Assembly (NCBI RefSeq): GCF_902804485.1
Contig: NZ_CADCST010000050.1
Span: 1 to 62,590, forward strand
DNA length: 62,590 bases
Reading direction: 5' to 3'
Source of the DNA: Flavobacterium collinsii
Lineage (GTDB): Bacteria; Bacteroidota; Bacteroidia; Flavobacteriales; Flavobacteriaceae
The notes beneath the pieces are model-generated. The model saw nothing but the letters and a program-made list of their open reading frames with translations, had not been told where the DNA came from and did not search any database. This document shows, piece after piece, positions 14,729 to 23,673 of the stretch. Both the position numbers and the translations under genes were made by a program. Every line of letters starts with the position of its first letter. Positions within the stretch are counted from its first letter, which is position 1.

Positions 14729-16750
14729 ATGGAACAAGCCATTCAGTCAGAAATTTACAAAATTCAAAATCCGGAGCACTGGGCCAGTGTTATTACCGAC
14801 AATCAACTTATTGATTGTATAAAAGAATCTGAGTTCTCTCAAAAACAAGCAGACGAGGGACGTGATTATTGTTATTTTTTAGATAAAATTTATTACACCA
14901 GTGATAACGAAAACAGTGAATATGCCTGCCTGGCTTATACACTAAATGAGCCTTCTAATTTAGAGAGAGCTTCTGTTGTAGATGTAGTACTGGAAGAAAA
15001 CGAAACTTACGTAATCCACCGCATCAGTGTATTGAGAGATGGTGTTTTAGTAGACAAAATCCCCGATACTAAAGTTAAAATACTGGATAGCGAAAACCAA
15101 AGCGGCGGCGGTGTTCTAAGCAGTAATAAAAAAATCAATATTACCATAAAAGACCTTCGTTTGTATGATATTTTGATTATGGAAGATTCCAGAATTAAAA
15201 TTTTTACAGAACGTGATTTCCTGCGTAAAGAATTCTCCAGATATGTTTGGGTAGGACCGGACAGTTACTGGGCTTACGGAAAATACAAATTCACTTTTAA
15301 AAATGATCGTGAGAAGACAGTTGCCTACAAAAAAACATTCTTTAGAGATGAAGATGGAAATGTTCTGGAGCCGCAAATAGGTTATTTAAAAAAAGGAGAG
15401 CAATATGTTCGGGAAGAAGAAAATTATATCAATTTTGTAGATTCCAACAGGGAGGTTTCTTCTTATGTCGATTTTGCCACAGCGGCCGACTGGAAAGAAT
15501 TGTCCAACTACATTTCTCCTATTTATGACGCTATTTTCGACAAGTCTTCCCTGATTGAATTTGCTCCCGATCTGGTTGAAAAACTGGACAAAATTGGTTC
15601 TAAAGACGAGCAACTCCAATTTGCCATAGAATATGTTCAAAACCATATCAATTATATTTACAATGCCGATGAGATGAACGGCCACAAGCCACAGGAACCT
15701 GCCGTGACGTTTGCCAATAAACAGGGAGACTGCAAGGCAAAATCGGTTTTATTAAAAGTTATTTTAGATTATATTGGGGTTGATTCTTCGATTATTCTGG
15801 TCAATTTTGGTACGGATTTCTATATTAAATACTATTTACCGTCGTTACTGACTTTTAATCACGTAATTGTTAAAATCAATTACAAAGAGGAAAGTTACTT
15901 TGTTGATGCGACACTACGCGATGAATTTGGGCTAATCGAAAACCGTGGTTTTATTTTCTTCCTGCATTATCTGGAAGTAAAACCAAATCTGGAATTACAG
16001 CTAAAACCACCTCATCGTTTTTCTTATTATGCCGTAGACGAAAAATCAGAACTGGTGGCACAGCAAAATGTAGGCAAGCTAAAATTAACGACAGTGTACA
16101 AAGGAAATCGTGCCAACAGCATGCGTAAATATTTTAAAAACACCAATAAAAGAGAAATCATAGACAGCTGGAATAATTTCTTCTTTTATACCTTAAATTA
16201 TACCAACGACAGAAACGGAACGGATCTGAGAAAGATTTTTAAAGATGCCGTAATTGAAATTGTAAGCGATGATAAAAAACTTAACGAATTTAAAGTGGAG
16301 TATCAGACTACTATTGAAAATCCCTATTATTCCGACGATAAAAACAACCGTTTCTTAATGTATTTTGATGCTAATATTGTTAAAAACAGAGTAAGAGATT
16401 TTATACACAAAGACATCTCTTTCTGGCACAATTTTGACAATGAGAGATATGAAATCACATTAGTAACGGATCAAAAAATTGATATTAGTGAGAAATTTAC
16501 GGTGCAGGAAAGTACTATCAGCAATCCGTATTTTGATTATGTAAGCCGTAAAAAAATCCACAAAAACGGAGGGACAGTTTATATCGATTCGAAGCCCCTA
16601 ATTAACTTAGAAATTCCAGAAAAAGACTTTGAAGCTTTCAGGGAGGCCCATAACAAGGTTGCGGACAGTAATTATGGAATTGGGGTTGATATTATAGAAG
16701 ATGGTTTGTTGAACAAGCTGAAATTCAATTTCAAAAAATTAGTAAAATAA
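14729..16750 (+). CDS. Transglutaminase-like (DUF3857-type) protein without signal peptide
   Basis: 673 residues. The papain-like triad of the transglutaminase core is visible: Cys335 in NKQGDCKAKSVLL, His378 in LTFNHVIVKI and Asp393 in YFVDATLRDEFG. The N-terminal ~280 residues form the beta-rich DUF3857-like region, and the C-terminal ~250 residues are another beta-sandwich-like region. Most Bacteroidota relatives are secreted, but this one begins MEQAIQSEIYKIQ with no hydrophobic segment, and no upstream in-frame start adds one. It therefore appears cytosolic. The reaction (cross-linking, protease or isopeptidase) cannot be told. The gene is monocistronic with a good promoter and is followed by a 440-bp block of nested repeats. 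Confidence 0.75.
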   Translation: MEQAIQSEIYKIQNPEHWASVITDNQLIDCIKESEFSQKQADEGRDYCYFLDKIYYTSDNENSEYACLAYTLNEPSNLERASVVDVVLEENETYVIHRISVLRDGVLVDKIPDTKVKILDSENQSGGGVLSSNKKINITIKDLRLYDILIMEDSRIKIFTERDFLRKEFSRYVWVGPDSYWAYGKYKFTFKNDREKTVAYKKTFFRDEDGNVLEPQIGYLKKGEQYVREEENYINFVDSNREVSSYVDFATAADWKELSNYISPIYDAIFDKSSLIEFAPDLVEKLDKIGSKDEQLQFAIEYVQNHINYIYNADEMNGHKPQEPAVTFANKQGDCKAKSVLLKVILDYIGVDSSIILVNFGTDFYIKYYLPSLLTFNHVIVKINYKEESYFVDATLRDEFGLIENRGFIFFLHYLEVKPNLELQLKPPHRFSYYAVDEKSELVAQQNVGKLKLTTVYKGNRANSMRKYFKNTNKREIIDSWNNFFFYTLNYTNDRNGTDLRKIFKDAVIEIVSDDKKLNEFKVEYQTTIENPYYSDDKNNRFLMYFDANIVKNRVRDFIHKDISFWHNFDNERYEITLVTDQKIDISEKFTVQESTISNPYFDYVSRKKIHKNGGTVYIDSKPLINLEIPEKDFEAFREAHNKVADSNYGIGVDIIEDGLLNKLKFNFKKLVK

Positions 16751-16771
16751 TCATACAAGAAGGAAGTTAAT

Positions 16772-17152
16772 TGTAGGCTACAGTTTAAACACGAATTACA
16801 CCAATTTGCACTAATATTAATAGTTTAACCTTGTTGGTGTTTGAATACAAGTTCTAATGATTGAAACGTTCAAATTTTTAACACATAGAAACATAGATTT
16901 GTATTGCCAAAAGAGGATACAAAAAGAAATTAATTTCTTTCAAATAGCAGGATATGTGCTTTATTTGAAGTGAAACGCCTTTTTTATAGATGCAGCACCT
17001 ATGTTACTATGTGTTAAAATAAATGACATCAAAAAAAGGAGGAACTGTAGCCTATAATCTAAACACAAATTGCACCAATTTTAATCCGTTAACCTTGTTT
17101 GTGAAATTAATTCCACAAACAAATTAGTGACAATTCGTGCAATTCGTGTTAC
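16772..17152. repeat. Nested dispersed repeats (two direct copies, two palindromes)
   Basis: This fills the 442-bp gap between convergent genes. Copy A (about 16772-16842) and copy B (about 17047-17100) are direct repeats sharing tttaaacac(g/a)aatt, caccaattt and gttaaccttgtt. Between them is a palindrome whose arms tttaacacatagaaacatag (16877-16896) and 16999-17018 match with one mismatch. Copy B and an inverted copy at 17123-17152 enclose an inner hairpin, ttgtttgtg (17095-17103) / cacaaacaa (17114-17122). These are probably MITE- or REP-like elements that jumped into one another. No gene is visible. Confidence 0.65.
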
Positions 17153-17192
17153 TTTTTATAGCAGTAATCTATATTTCTACGTGTTTAAAAAT

Positions 17193-19418
17193 CTAAAGCA
17201 ATTCAAAATCTGCTTTTAATTTGATATCTGCTGATGAAGCCCCAATCATGACTTCAAAATCACCCGGTTCTGCTGTCCATTCTAATTTGTTATTATAGAA
17301 AGACAGTTTCTCTTTGTCAATTGTAAATTCAATTGTTTTAGATTCTCCGGCATTTAGTTTTACTTTTTGAAAATCTCTCAATTCTAAAACCGGACGAACT
17401 ACAGATCCAAATTTATCTTTTAAGTACAATTGTACGACTTCTTCTCCGGCTACTTTTCCAACATTGGATAATTGAAAAGAAATTTTTATGGTTTCCTTGT
17501 TTTTCATTTTAGTCGAAGACAATTTCAAATCAGCATAATTGAATTTTGTATAACTCAGCCCATATCCAAAAGGAAATTTGGGAGAGTTTTTCAGATCAAT
17601 ATAGGCTGACACATAGTTTTTTGCGTCTTCATCTTTAGGAGGTCTTCCTGTACTGAAATGATTGTAGTAAATTGGGACCTGCCCTACTTCTCTCGGAAAA
17701 GTCATAGGCAATTTTCCGGAGGGATTGTAATCTCCAAATAATACATTCGCGATTGCGGTTCCGGCTTCGGTCCCTAACCACCAAGTATAAACAATGGCCG
17801 GAACGTTATCAGCCGTCCAGTTAAAAACAAGAGGACGTCCCGCATTTATCAAAACGACCACCGGTTTTCCTGTCGCCTGAATTGCTTTTACTAGATCTTC
17901 CTGAACAACCGGCAAACGAAGATCACTGCGGCTTTTTGCTTCACCACTCATATCGCGTCGTTCTCCAATGCTCAAAATAACAACATCGGCCTGTTTAGCC
18001 GCTGCAACTGCTTCTGCAAAACCGTCTTTATTATCTCCATCTACTTCACAACCTTTGGCATACAATAATTTTGTGTTTTTACCCACTTTATTCTGCAATC
18101 CGTCCCATTGCGAAATGACCCATTTATCATAATCAACCTCCGGCAATTCTACTGACCAAAATCCCATATTGGCTTTATACTCCTTGACCATTGGACCTAT
18201 GAATGCAATTGTTTTTACATTTTTTGAAATGGGTAATGTTTCGTTATCGTTCTTTAATAACACTATACTTTTTTGTGCTACCTCCAGCGCTGCTTTTCTG
18301 TTTTCAGGATTACTTAAAGCTTTATCGGCTCTTTTTTGATCAGAATAGCGGTATGGATCCTCAAATAAACCCAATTCAAATTTTTTGCGAAGAATGCGTT
18401 TCACAGCATCATCAATCAAATCAACAGCTACTTTGCCTTCTTTAACCAATTCGGCTAAATGATATCGGTAGGCATTGCTTTCCATATCCATATCACTTCC
18501 GGCAGTAATCGCGGCAAGTGCGGCAGCTTTCAGATCTTTGGAATAGCCGTGTGCTACCATTTCGCCTATCGATCCCCAGTCTGAAACTACGAATCCCTGA
18601 AAGTTCCATTTCGCTTTTAAGATGTCACGCTGTAAATGTACATTTGCTGTAGCCGGAATTCCGTTTAAGTCATTAAAGGAGTTCATAAAAGTGGCTGCCC
18701 CGGCATCAAGAGCGGCTTTGAAAGGAGGCAAATAAGTTTCCAGAAGCATTCGTTCGCTCATGTCTACCGAGTTGTAATCTCTTCCGCCCACCGCTGCACC
18801 GTAAGCTGCAAAGTGTTTTACACAAGCCATAACCGAGTTCAGATCTCCAAGTTTATTTCCCTGAAAACCTTTTACTCTGGCATAGGCTATTTTAGATCCC
18901 AGATAGGTATCTTCTCCGGCGCCTTCCATTACGCGTCCCCAACGCGGGTCACGGGCAATGTCGACCATTGGTGCAAAGGTCCAGTGAATACCACTTGCTG
19001 ACGCCTCTGTAGCTGCAACTCTGGCCGCCAGTTCAATTGCTGCTAAATCCCAGCTGGCCGCTTCGGCTAAAGGAATTGGAAAGGTGGTTTTGTAACCGTG
19101 AATGACGTCCTGACCAAATAACAATGGGATTTTCAAACGAGATTGCATCGCCAATTCCTGATATTGTCTGGTATATCTTGTTCCCACAACGTTTAACATC
19201 GAACCTATAAGTCCAGCCTTTATTTCGGCCTGTTTGTTTTCGTTTATGGTAATGGGACCCGTTGCTGCGTTGTCGCCTGTATACTGATTTAGCTGACCAA
19301 TTTTTTCCTCAAGGGTCATTTTTTTTAATAGCGCATTTACTTTTTGATCTACTTTTTCTTGTTGAGCTGCCGCAAAAAACGACACCATTAGTAAAGTGAA
19401 TGTGGTTATTTTTTTCAT
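17193..19418 (-). CDS. bglX: Family GH3 beta-glucosidase (BglX type), secreted
   Basis: 741 residues, normal for BglX-type GH3. Signal peptide MKKITTFTLLMVSFFAAAQ. The GH3 barrel holds KH at 201-202 and the nucleophile Asp280 in GFVVSDWGS. The second domain carries the acid/base region GERRDMSGEA, and a C-terminal fibronectin-like domain ends the protein. It should release glucose from the non-reducing end of beta-gluco-oligosaccharides in the periplasm. It is the last gene of the minus-strand glucan locus, 13 bp after a GH30 gene. Linkage preference cannot be read from sequence, but its GH30 partners suggest gentio-oligosaccharides (beta-1,6). Confidence 0.92.
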   Translation of the reverse strand: MKKITTFTLLMVSFFAAAQQEKVDQKVNALLKKMTLEEKIGQLNQYTGDNAATGPITINENKQAEIKAGLIGSMLNVVGTRYTRQYQELAMQSRLKIPLLFGQDVIHGYKTTFPIPLAEAASWDLAAIELAARVAATEASASGIHWTFAPMVDIARDPRWGRVMEGAGEDTYLGSKIAYARVKGFQGNKLGDLNSVMACVKHFAAYGAAVGGRDYNSVDMSERMLLETYLPPFKAALDAGAATFMNSFNDLNGIPATANVHLQRDILKAKWNFQGFVVSDWGSIGEMVAHGYSKDLKAAALAAITAGSDMDMESNAYRYHLAELVKEGKVAVDLIDDAVKRILRKKFELGLFEDPYRYSDQKRADKALSNPENRKAALEVAQKSIVLLKNDNETLPISKNVKTIAFIGPMVKEYKANMGFWSVELPEVDYDKWVISQWDGLQNKVGKNTKLLYAKGCEVDGDNKDGFAEAVAAAKQADVVILSIGERRDMSGEAKSRSDLRLPVVQEDLVKAIQATGKPVVVLINAGRPLVFNWTADNVPAIVYTWWLGTEAGTAIANVLFGDYNPSGKLPMTFPREVGQVPIYYNHFSTGRPPKDEDAKNYVSAYIDLKNSPKFPFGYGLSYTKFNYADLKLSSTKMKNKETIKISFQLSNVGKVAGEEVVQLYLKDKFGSVVRPVLELRDFQKVKLNAGESKTIEFTIDKEKLSFYNNKLEWTAEPGDFEVMIGASSADIKLKADFELL

Positions 19419-19431
19419 ACTTAATTTAGAT

Positions 19432-20856
19432 TTACCATACGTAAGTTGCTACCGAACCTGCGTCCAATGATGTTGAAACTTGTTTTTGATTCTCTTTTAT
19501 ATTGAAGTTCTCTTTGTTTGCACCATCGTTTTCGACAATTAAAACGATATTTCCGGCTGGTGTTTTAAAGGCTACATTATACAGATTCCCACTAATGTTA
19601 CTTGCTATTCTCACAGAACCTTCGGGAACAAATTTTGAGGCGTGACCAATAATATAGTAACCTACTTCTCTTTTAATGTTCTGATTTTTATCAATCATCA
19701 AAGCTCCTTTACATGTCGAACATCCACCCGGTGTAAAGGGTTCATAATTTTCATTATTAGCCAATCCCCACGAAAGTGCATTCACACTCCAGTTACGCAT
19801 AGAACCAATGACAACATTTTTCACACTCCATTTTAAATCAGATTCAAAACTACTGCCCGAACCGGTATATTGTTCTGTAAAATACAACTCTTTTTTGGGA
19901 TAGGCATTATGAACGGTGGTTAAAGCACTAATATCTCCTTCATACAAATGAAAGGCCGAACCTGCTACAAAAGGCAATGCTTTTGGATCATTCAAAATCG
20001 TTAAAGGATATTCGGGTTTGTTGCAATTGTGGTCGTAAACTACAATTTTGGTTTTAATTTTAGCTTTTGCAAAAGCAGGGCCCAAATTTGTTTTGATGAA
20101 CTCGGCCTGCTGCAATGCCGTCATATGCATACTTGGGTTGTTACCCGGATGCAAGGGCTCGTTTTGTGGCGTTATGGCATCAATTACAATTCCGTGCGAT
20201 TTCATTGCCTGTATGTATTTTACAAAATAATCAGCATAAACCTGATAGTACTTGGGCTGTAAACTTCCACCTTTCGAACTTCCGTTGTCTTTCATCCAAA
20301 CGGGCGGTGACCATGGCGAACCCATAATTTTCAACTGTGGATTTATGGCTAAAATCTCTTTTAAAAGCGGCACTACATCCTTTAAATCGGGTCCCAGATC
20401 AAAGTGCTCTAATTTTAAATCAGTTTGCCCTTCGGGCCTATCATCATACGAAAAAACTTTTTCATTCAAATCAGAAGCGCCAATACTAATTCGCAGATAA
20501 CTCAAACCAATAGCATCATTTTTTCTAGAAAACAATTCCTGAAGCAATGCCTCTTTTTTGGTTTTATCGAGTTTTAATATGGTTTGGGCACTTCCTCCTG
20601 TCAAGGAAAAACCAAAACCTTCAATAGTCTGAAATTTTTGAGAAGCGTCTACCAAAATCGTCGGATTCGAATTGGTTTCATTATTAAAAACCAAATCACT
20701 TTGCTTTTGAAGTTTTGAAGATTCATTAGTAGTGGTGATCCAGGCTTCGGCTTTTCCGGATTGGACAACTGAGTTTTTTGAAGTTCCACATTTTATCTGA
20801 ACTGCGATGAGCGGCAGTAAGAGTAAAATCTGAAGTTTTTTGTTGATGTTTTTCAT
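19432..20856 (-). CDS. Family GH30 lipoprotein, probable endo-beta-1,6-glucanase (copy 1)
   Basis: 474 residues. The N-terminal signal ends at Cys23 (AVQIKC-G), suggesting a lipoprotein. The GH30 barrel shows acid/base E233 in TPQNEPLHPGNN and nucleophile E328 in ELYFTEQY. The motifs GFGFSLTGGSA and YDHNCNKPEYP are shared with the paralogue at 23674-25116, and both resemble the GH30_3 (beta-1,6-glucanase) subgroup as I know it. The last ~80 residues form the usual side beta-sandwich. The gene starts one base after the exonuclease-fold gene ends, so translation is likely coupled. Surface or periplasmic action on beta-1,6-glucan is inferred. Confidence 0.85.
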   Translation of the reverse strand: MKNINKKLQILLLLPLIAVQIKCGTSKNSVVQSGKAEAWITTTNESSKLQKQSDLVFNNETNSNPTILVDASQKFQTIEGFGFSLTGGSAQTILKLDKTKKEALLQELFSRKNDAIGLSYLRISIGASDLNEKVFSYDDRPEGQTDLKLEHFDLGPDLKDVVPLLKEILAINPQLKIMGSPWSPPVWMKDNGSSKGGSLQPKYYQVYADYFVKYIQAMKSHGIVIDAITPQNEPLHPGNNPSMHMTALQQAEFIKTNLGPAFAKAKIKTKIVVYDHNCNKPEYPLTILNDPKALPFVAGSAFHLYEGDISALTTVHNAYPKKELYFTEQYTGSGSSFESDLKWSVKNVVIGSMRNWSVNALSWGLANNENYEPFTPGGCSTCKGALMIDKNQNIKREVGYYIIGHASKFVPEGSVRIASNISGNLYNVAFKTPAGNIVLIVENDGANKENFNIKENQKQVSTSLDAGSVATYVW

Positions 20857-20857
20857 T

Positions 20858-21697
20858 TTAATCTATTTCTATTAAGACAGGCAAATGATCTGACGGATAT
20901 CTTAAATCCTTGGAATCACTTAAGACTGCGTGTTTTTGAATTTTTAATCCGCTGTTTTTGGAGATAAAAATATAATCCAGTAATAAGGTAACTGGTTCAT
21001 TGTGTTTGAAATCATTAAAAGTGCCGGAAGGACCAAAAGGTTTTTCTTTCGAAACCTCTTGTGTATCCTCCATCACTTTTTTGATCTCTTTAATTTGTTT
21101 TGTGTTGGGTTCTGAATTAAAATCTCCCATTAAAAACACAGGATAATTTTTAGTATTTATTTCTTTTATTTTGGAGAGAACCAGCTCTACTCCTTTTACA
21201 CGGGCCACTTCACCCATATGATCAAGATGCAGGTTGAAAACCCAAAACTCTTTTTTTGTTTTTAAATCTTTAAACAATCCATAGGTACAAACTCTGTTAC
21301 AGGCAGCATCCCAGCCTCTTGAAACCACAGTTGGTGTTTCCGACAACCAGAAAGTGTTGCTGTGCTGTACCTGAAAACGATCTTTTTTATAGTAAATCGT
21401 GCAGGCTTCTCCCGTTCCTTTCTCTTCCCTTCCTATTCCAAATTGGTTGTAATCTTTAAAAGCGGAAGCAATATCGACCACCTGATTGGGCAGTGCTTCC
21501 TGAATTCCAAAAATATCCGGACTGTAAAATCTGATTTGAGAATTAAAATAATCTTTCCGGTTCGGCCAGGCGTTTTGTCCGTCAGAAGCAACATCCAAAC
21601 GAATATTATAGGTCATCAATTTTACATTCTGGCCATAAAATGAGCCACTAACTAAAAGCAGAAGCAGTACGAGAGCAATTGTGTTTGTCTTTTTCAT
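20858..21697 (-). CDS. Secreted endonuclease/exonuclease/phosphatase-fold protein
   Basis: 279 residues from ATG 21695-21697. An upstream in-frame start (21760) would put 21 residues before the plain signal peptide MKKTNTIALVLLLLLVSGSFYGQ. The EEP fold is intact: 'LMTYNIRLD' with the first Asn, Glu in 'DIFGIQEALP', the His-containing block NLHLDHMGEVAR, 'LMGDFNSEP' with the metal-binding Asp/Asn, and the catalytic 'YPSDHLPVLIEI'. Members cut DNA, phosphoinositides, sphingomyelin or other phosphodiesters. It lies inside the glycan locus between GH5 and GH30 genes, one base from the latter. It may remove phosphate-containing decorations from the glycan, but that is inference. Confidence 0.85.
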   Translation of the reverse strand: MKKTNTIALVLLLLLVSGSFYGQNVKLMTYNIRLDVASDGQNAWPNRKDYFNSQIRFYSPDIFGIQEALPNQVVDIASAFKDYNQFGIGREEKGTGEACTIYYKKDRFQVQHSNTFWLSETPTVVSRGWDAACNRVCTYGLFKDLKTKKEFWVFNLHLDHMGEVARVKGVELVLSKIKEINTKNYPVFLMGDFNSEPNTKQIKEIKKVMEDTQEVSKEKPFGPSGTFNDFKHNEPVTLLLDYIFISKNSGLKIQKHAVLSDSKDLRYPSDHLPVLIEID

Positions 21698-21810
21698 CTT
21701 AAAAAATTTGATTCGTAAAGCTAGCATTTCATTGGTCTCGAAGAAAAATATAAACTTCAAAATAATGTTAATTTAACCCGTTGGATGTATTTAAACACAT
21801 AGAAAGTTTG

Positions 21811-21862
21811 CAGTCACGATTTTCAGTCGCAGTTTACAGTCACGGTTTACAGTCGCATTTCA
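21811..21862. repeat. 13-bp tandem array (4 exact-length units)
   Basis: Units cagtcacgatttt, cagtcgcagttta, cagtcacggttta and cagtcgcatttca follow without a break. Next comes a run of 'acattttac' nonamers (about 21876-21899). The same 13-bp unit type recurs at 48872-48936. It fills most of the gap between the GH5 and exonuclease-fold genes. Confidence 0.75.
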
Positions 21863-21902
21863 CATCTAACATCCAACATTTTACATTTTACATTTTACGC
21901 AT

Positions 21903-23645
21903 CTATTTTTTCTGTTCTGAAAAATCTAAATAATTCAGGTTGAAGTCTCCTTTTTCGAAAACAACTTTAATTTTTTGTGTTCCGGTATTTAATGCTATTC
22001 CCGATAAAACAACTGTTTTCCATTTATCATTTCCTCCCGTGGCTGGCAGCGTAAGGACTTCAGATCTCTTTCCATTTTGTGTTTCGAGATATAGTTTTCC
22101 CTCTGCATTTTCGCCCGAATAACGAATCGCTACTTTGTATGTTTTTTGTTTTGCCACCTGGGCAGTAAACTGTAACCACTCTCCGTCTTCGATAAAGGAA
22201 ACCTGATACCCGTTTGATCCGGCATCTTTGCAGGGCAGAATATCTACACCATCATTTCGCATCGAATTTCCTTTGTTCCACTCGTCAAATTTTCCGGTTT
22301 CGACTCTGTAGTTTATAAAATCTGTATCAGAATATGCATATCCATTGCTTCCTAAATCGTATTGCGTTGCTGCAATTTTCCCCGGAATCAAATGTTTTTT
22401 ATAGGGTTTTGTATCGTTGGTTTGTACCTGTCTAAACATGGCATCAATCACGTCCGGTTTAACAGTTACATTCTCCATTTTATAATTATCGGCCATTTTC
22501 ATTAGCGTTTTTTTCGCAAAATCAGCAGCTGGTTTTTGACCGCCCTCTTTCCAATATTTTAATAAAACATCGTATTCCGGAATCTTGGTTACAGAAGTAA
22601 CTCCTGCTATGTTTTCGATCTTTTTCATGGGCCAGAACGCCCACCCGATATTGTTGCTTTCTACCAATGTCAATACATCCTTGAACCAGACATTCGAGTT
22701 TTCGCCGCTTTCTCCAAGCCAGATCGGCACATTGTATTGCGTTCGGTAATCGAGCATTTTCTGAATCGACGCTTTGGTATTGTAGTTCCAGTATTTATGA
22801 AAACTCAAAGCCATATTCTCATCCCATAAAGGAAAAATTCCGTTGTAATTATTCCCCCAACAATTTCCTTCAATAAAAATTAAATGGTTGGTATCGACTT
22901 CCCGAATGGCTTTTGTAACCCGAACCATCAGCTCTCTTAAAGGGCCGTTGGAGTTTTCGTCACAGCCGTTTTTGTTTGTTCCGGTAAAATTCCAATTGGG
23001 TTCATTGATAATGTCGTAAGCCCCAATCCACGGGTTGTCTCTGTAACGCGACGCCAGTTTTTTCCATAACGCAATCATTTTTTTCTGATTGGCTTCACTC
23101 TCCCATAAGGAAGGTTTGGTAGTATCATAATCTGAAATTGCCGCATCATTCCCCTGTCCTCCGGGAGCAGCGTGCAGGTCGAGAATAAGGTATATTTTAT
23201 TTTCGGCACACCATTTTAATAAATTGTCGGTCATAGTAAATCCCTCTTCGATCCAGGTAATTTCTCCATTTTTTTCTTCCTGAATGGATGGTGTGTACAA
23301 ATTATAGTGCATCGGCAAACGAATGGAATTGAAACCCCAGGCTGCTAAAGAATCTATATCGCGTTTTGTAATTCCGTTTGCTTTATAGGCTGCATAAAAC
23401 TCTTTTGTTCCCTGTTCTCCAATGACATCCTGAATTTTTTGTTTGATAACATATTGAGGGCTTGCGAAAGGTTGCGTTTGTAACATATACCCTTCCTGCA
23501 CCATCCAGCCGCCTAAACCTAATCCTCTTAATACGATATTTTTTCCGTTTCCGTCCACAATTTTCTGCCCGTCTCTGTGCAAAAAACCCTGTCCAAAAAT
23601 AGTAGCCGAAAGCAAAAGTTGTAATGCTATAATTATTTTTTTCAT
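21903..23645 (-). CDS. Family GH5 glycanase with C-terminal CBM6-like module
   Basis: 580 residues. Signal peptide MKKIIIALQLLLSATIFGQ. The GH5 (cellulase-type) barrel spans about 25-370. Acid/base E215 sits in DIINEPNWN and nucleophile E312 in IWLGESGEN. The conserved RGLGLGGW and SIRLPMHY blocks are also present. After a linker (about 370-430) a CBM6-like beta-sandwich closes the protein, with the typical 'VSFIEDGEWLQFTAQV...Y-VAIRYSG' and final 'GDFNLNYLDF'. It should cut an internal beta-glycosidic bond of a glucan, outside the cytoplasm. The subfamily cannot be fixed by eye. It lies between an exonuclease-fold gene and a GH30 gene in the glucan locus. Confidence 0.87.
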   Translation of the reverse strand: MKKIIIALQLLLSATIFGQGFLHRDGQKIVDGNGKNIVLRGLGLGGWMVQEGYMLQTQPFASPQYVIKQKIQDVIGEQGTKEFYAAYKANGITKRDIDSLAAWGFNSIRLPMHYNLYTPSIQEEKNGEITWIEEGFTMTDNLLKWCAENKIYLILDLHAAPGGQGNDAAISDYDTTKPSLWESEANQKKMIALWKKLASRYRDNPWIGAYDIINEPNWNFTGTNKNGCDENSNGPLRELMVRVTKAIREVDTNHLIFIEGNCWGNNYNGIFPLWDENMALSFHKYWNYNTKASIQKMLDYRTQYNVPIWLGESGENSNVWFKDVLTLVESNNIGWAFWPMKKIENIAGVTSVTKIPEYDVLLKYWKEGGQKPAADFAKKTLMKMADNYKMENVTVKPDVIDAMFRQVQTNDTKPYKKHLIPGKIAATQYDLGSNGYAYSDTDFINYRVETGKFDEWNKGNSMRNDGVDILPCKDAGSNGYQVSFIEDGEWLQFTAQVAKQKTYKVAIRYSGENAEGKLYLETQNGKRSEVLTLPATGGNDKWKTVVLSGIALNTGTQKIKVVFEKGDFNLNYLDFSEQKK

Positions 23646-23673
23646 CTGAAAACTATTTATTTTCTTTAATCAA

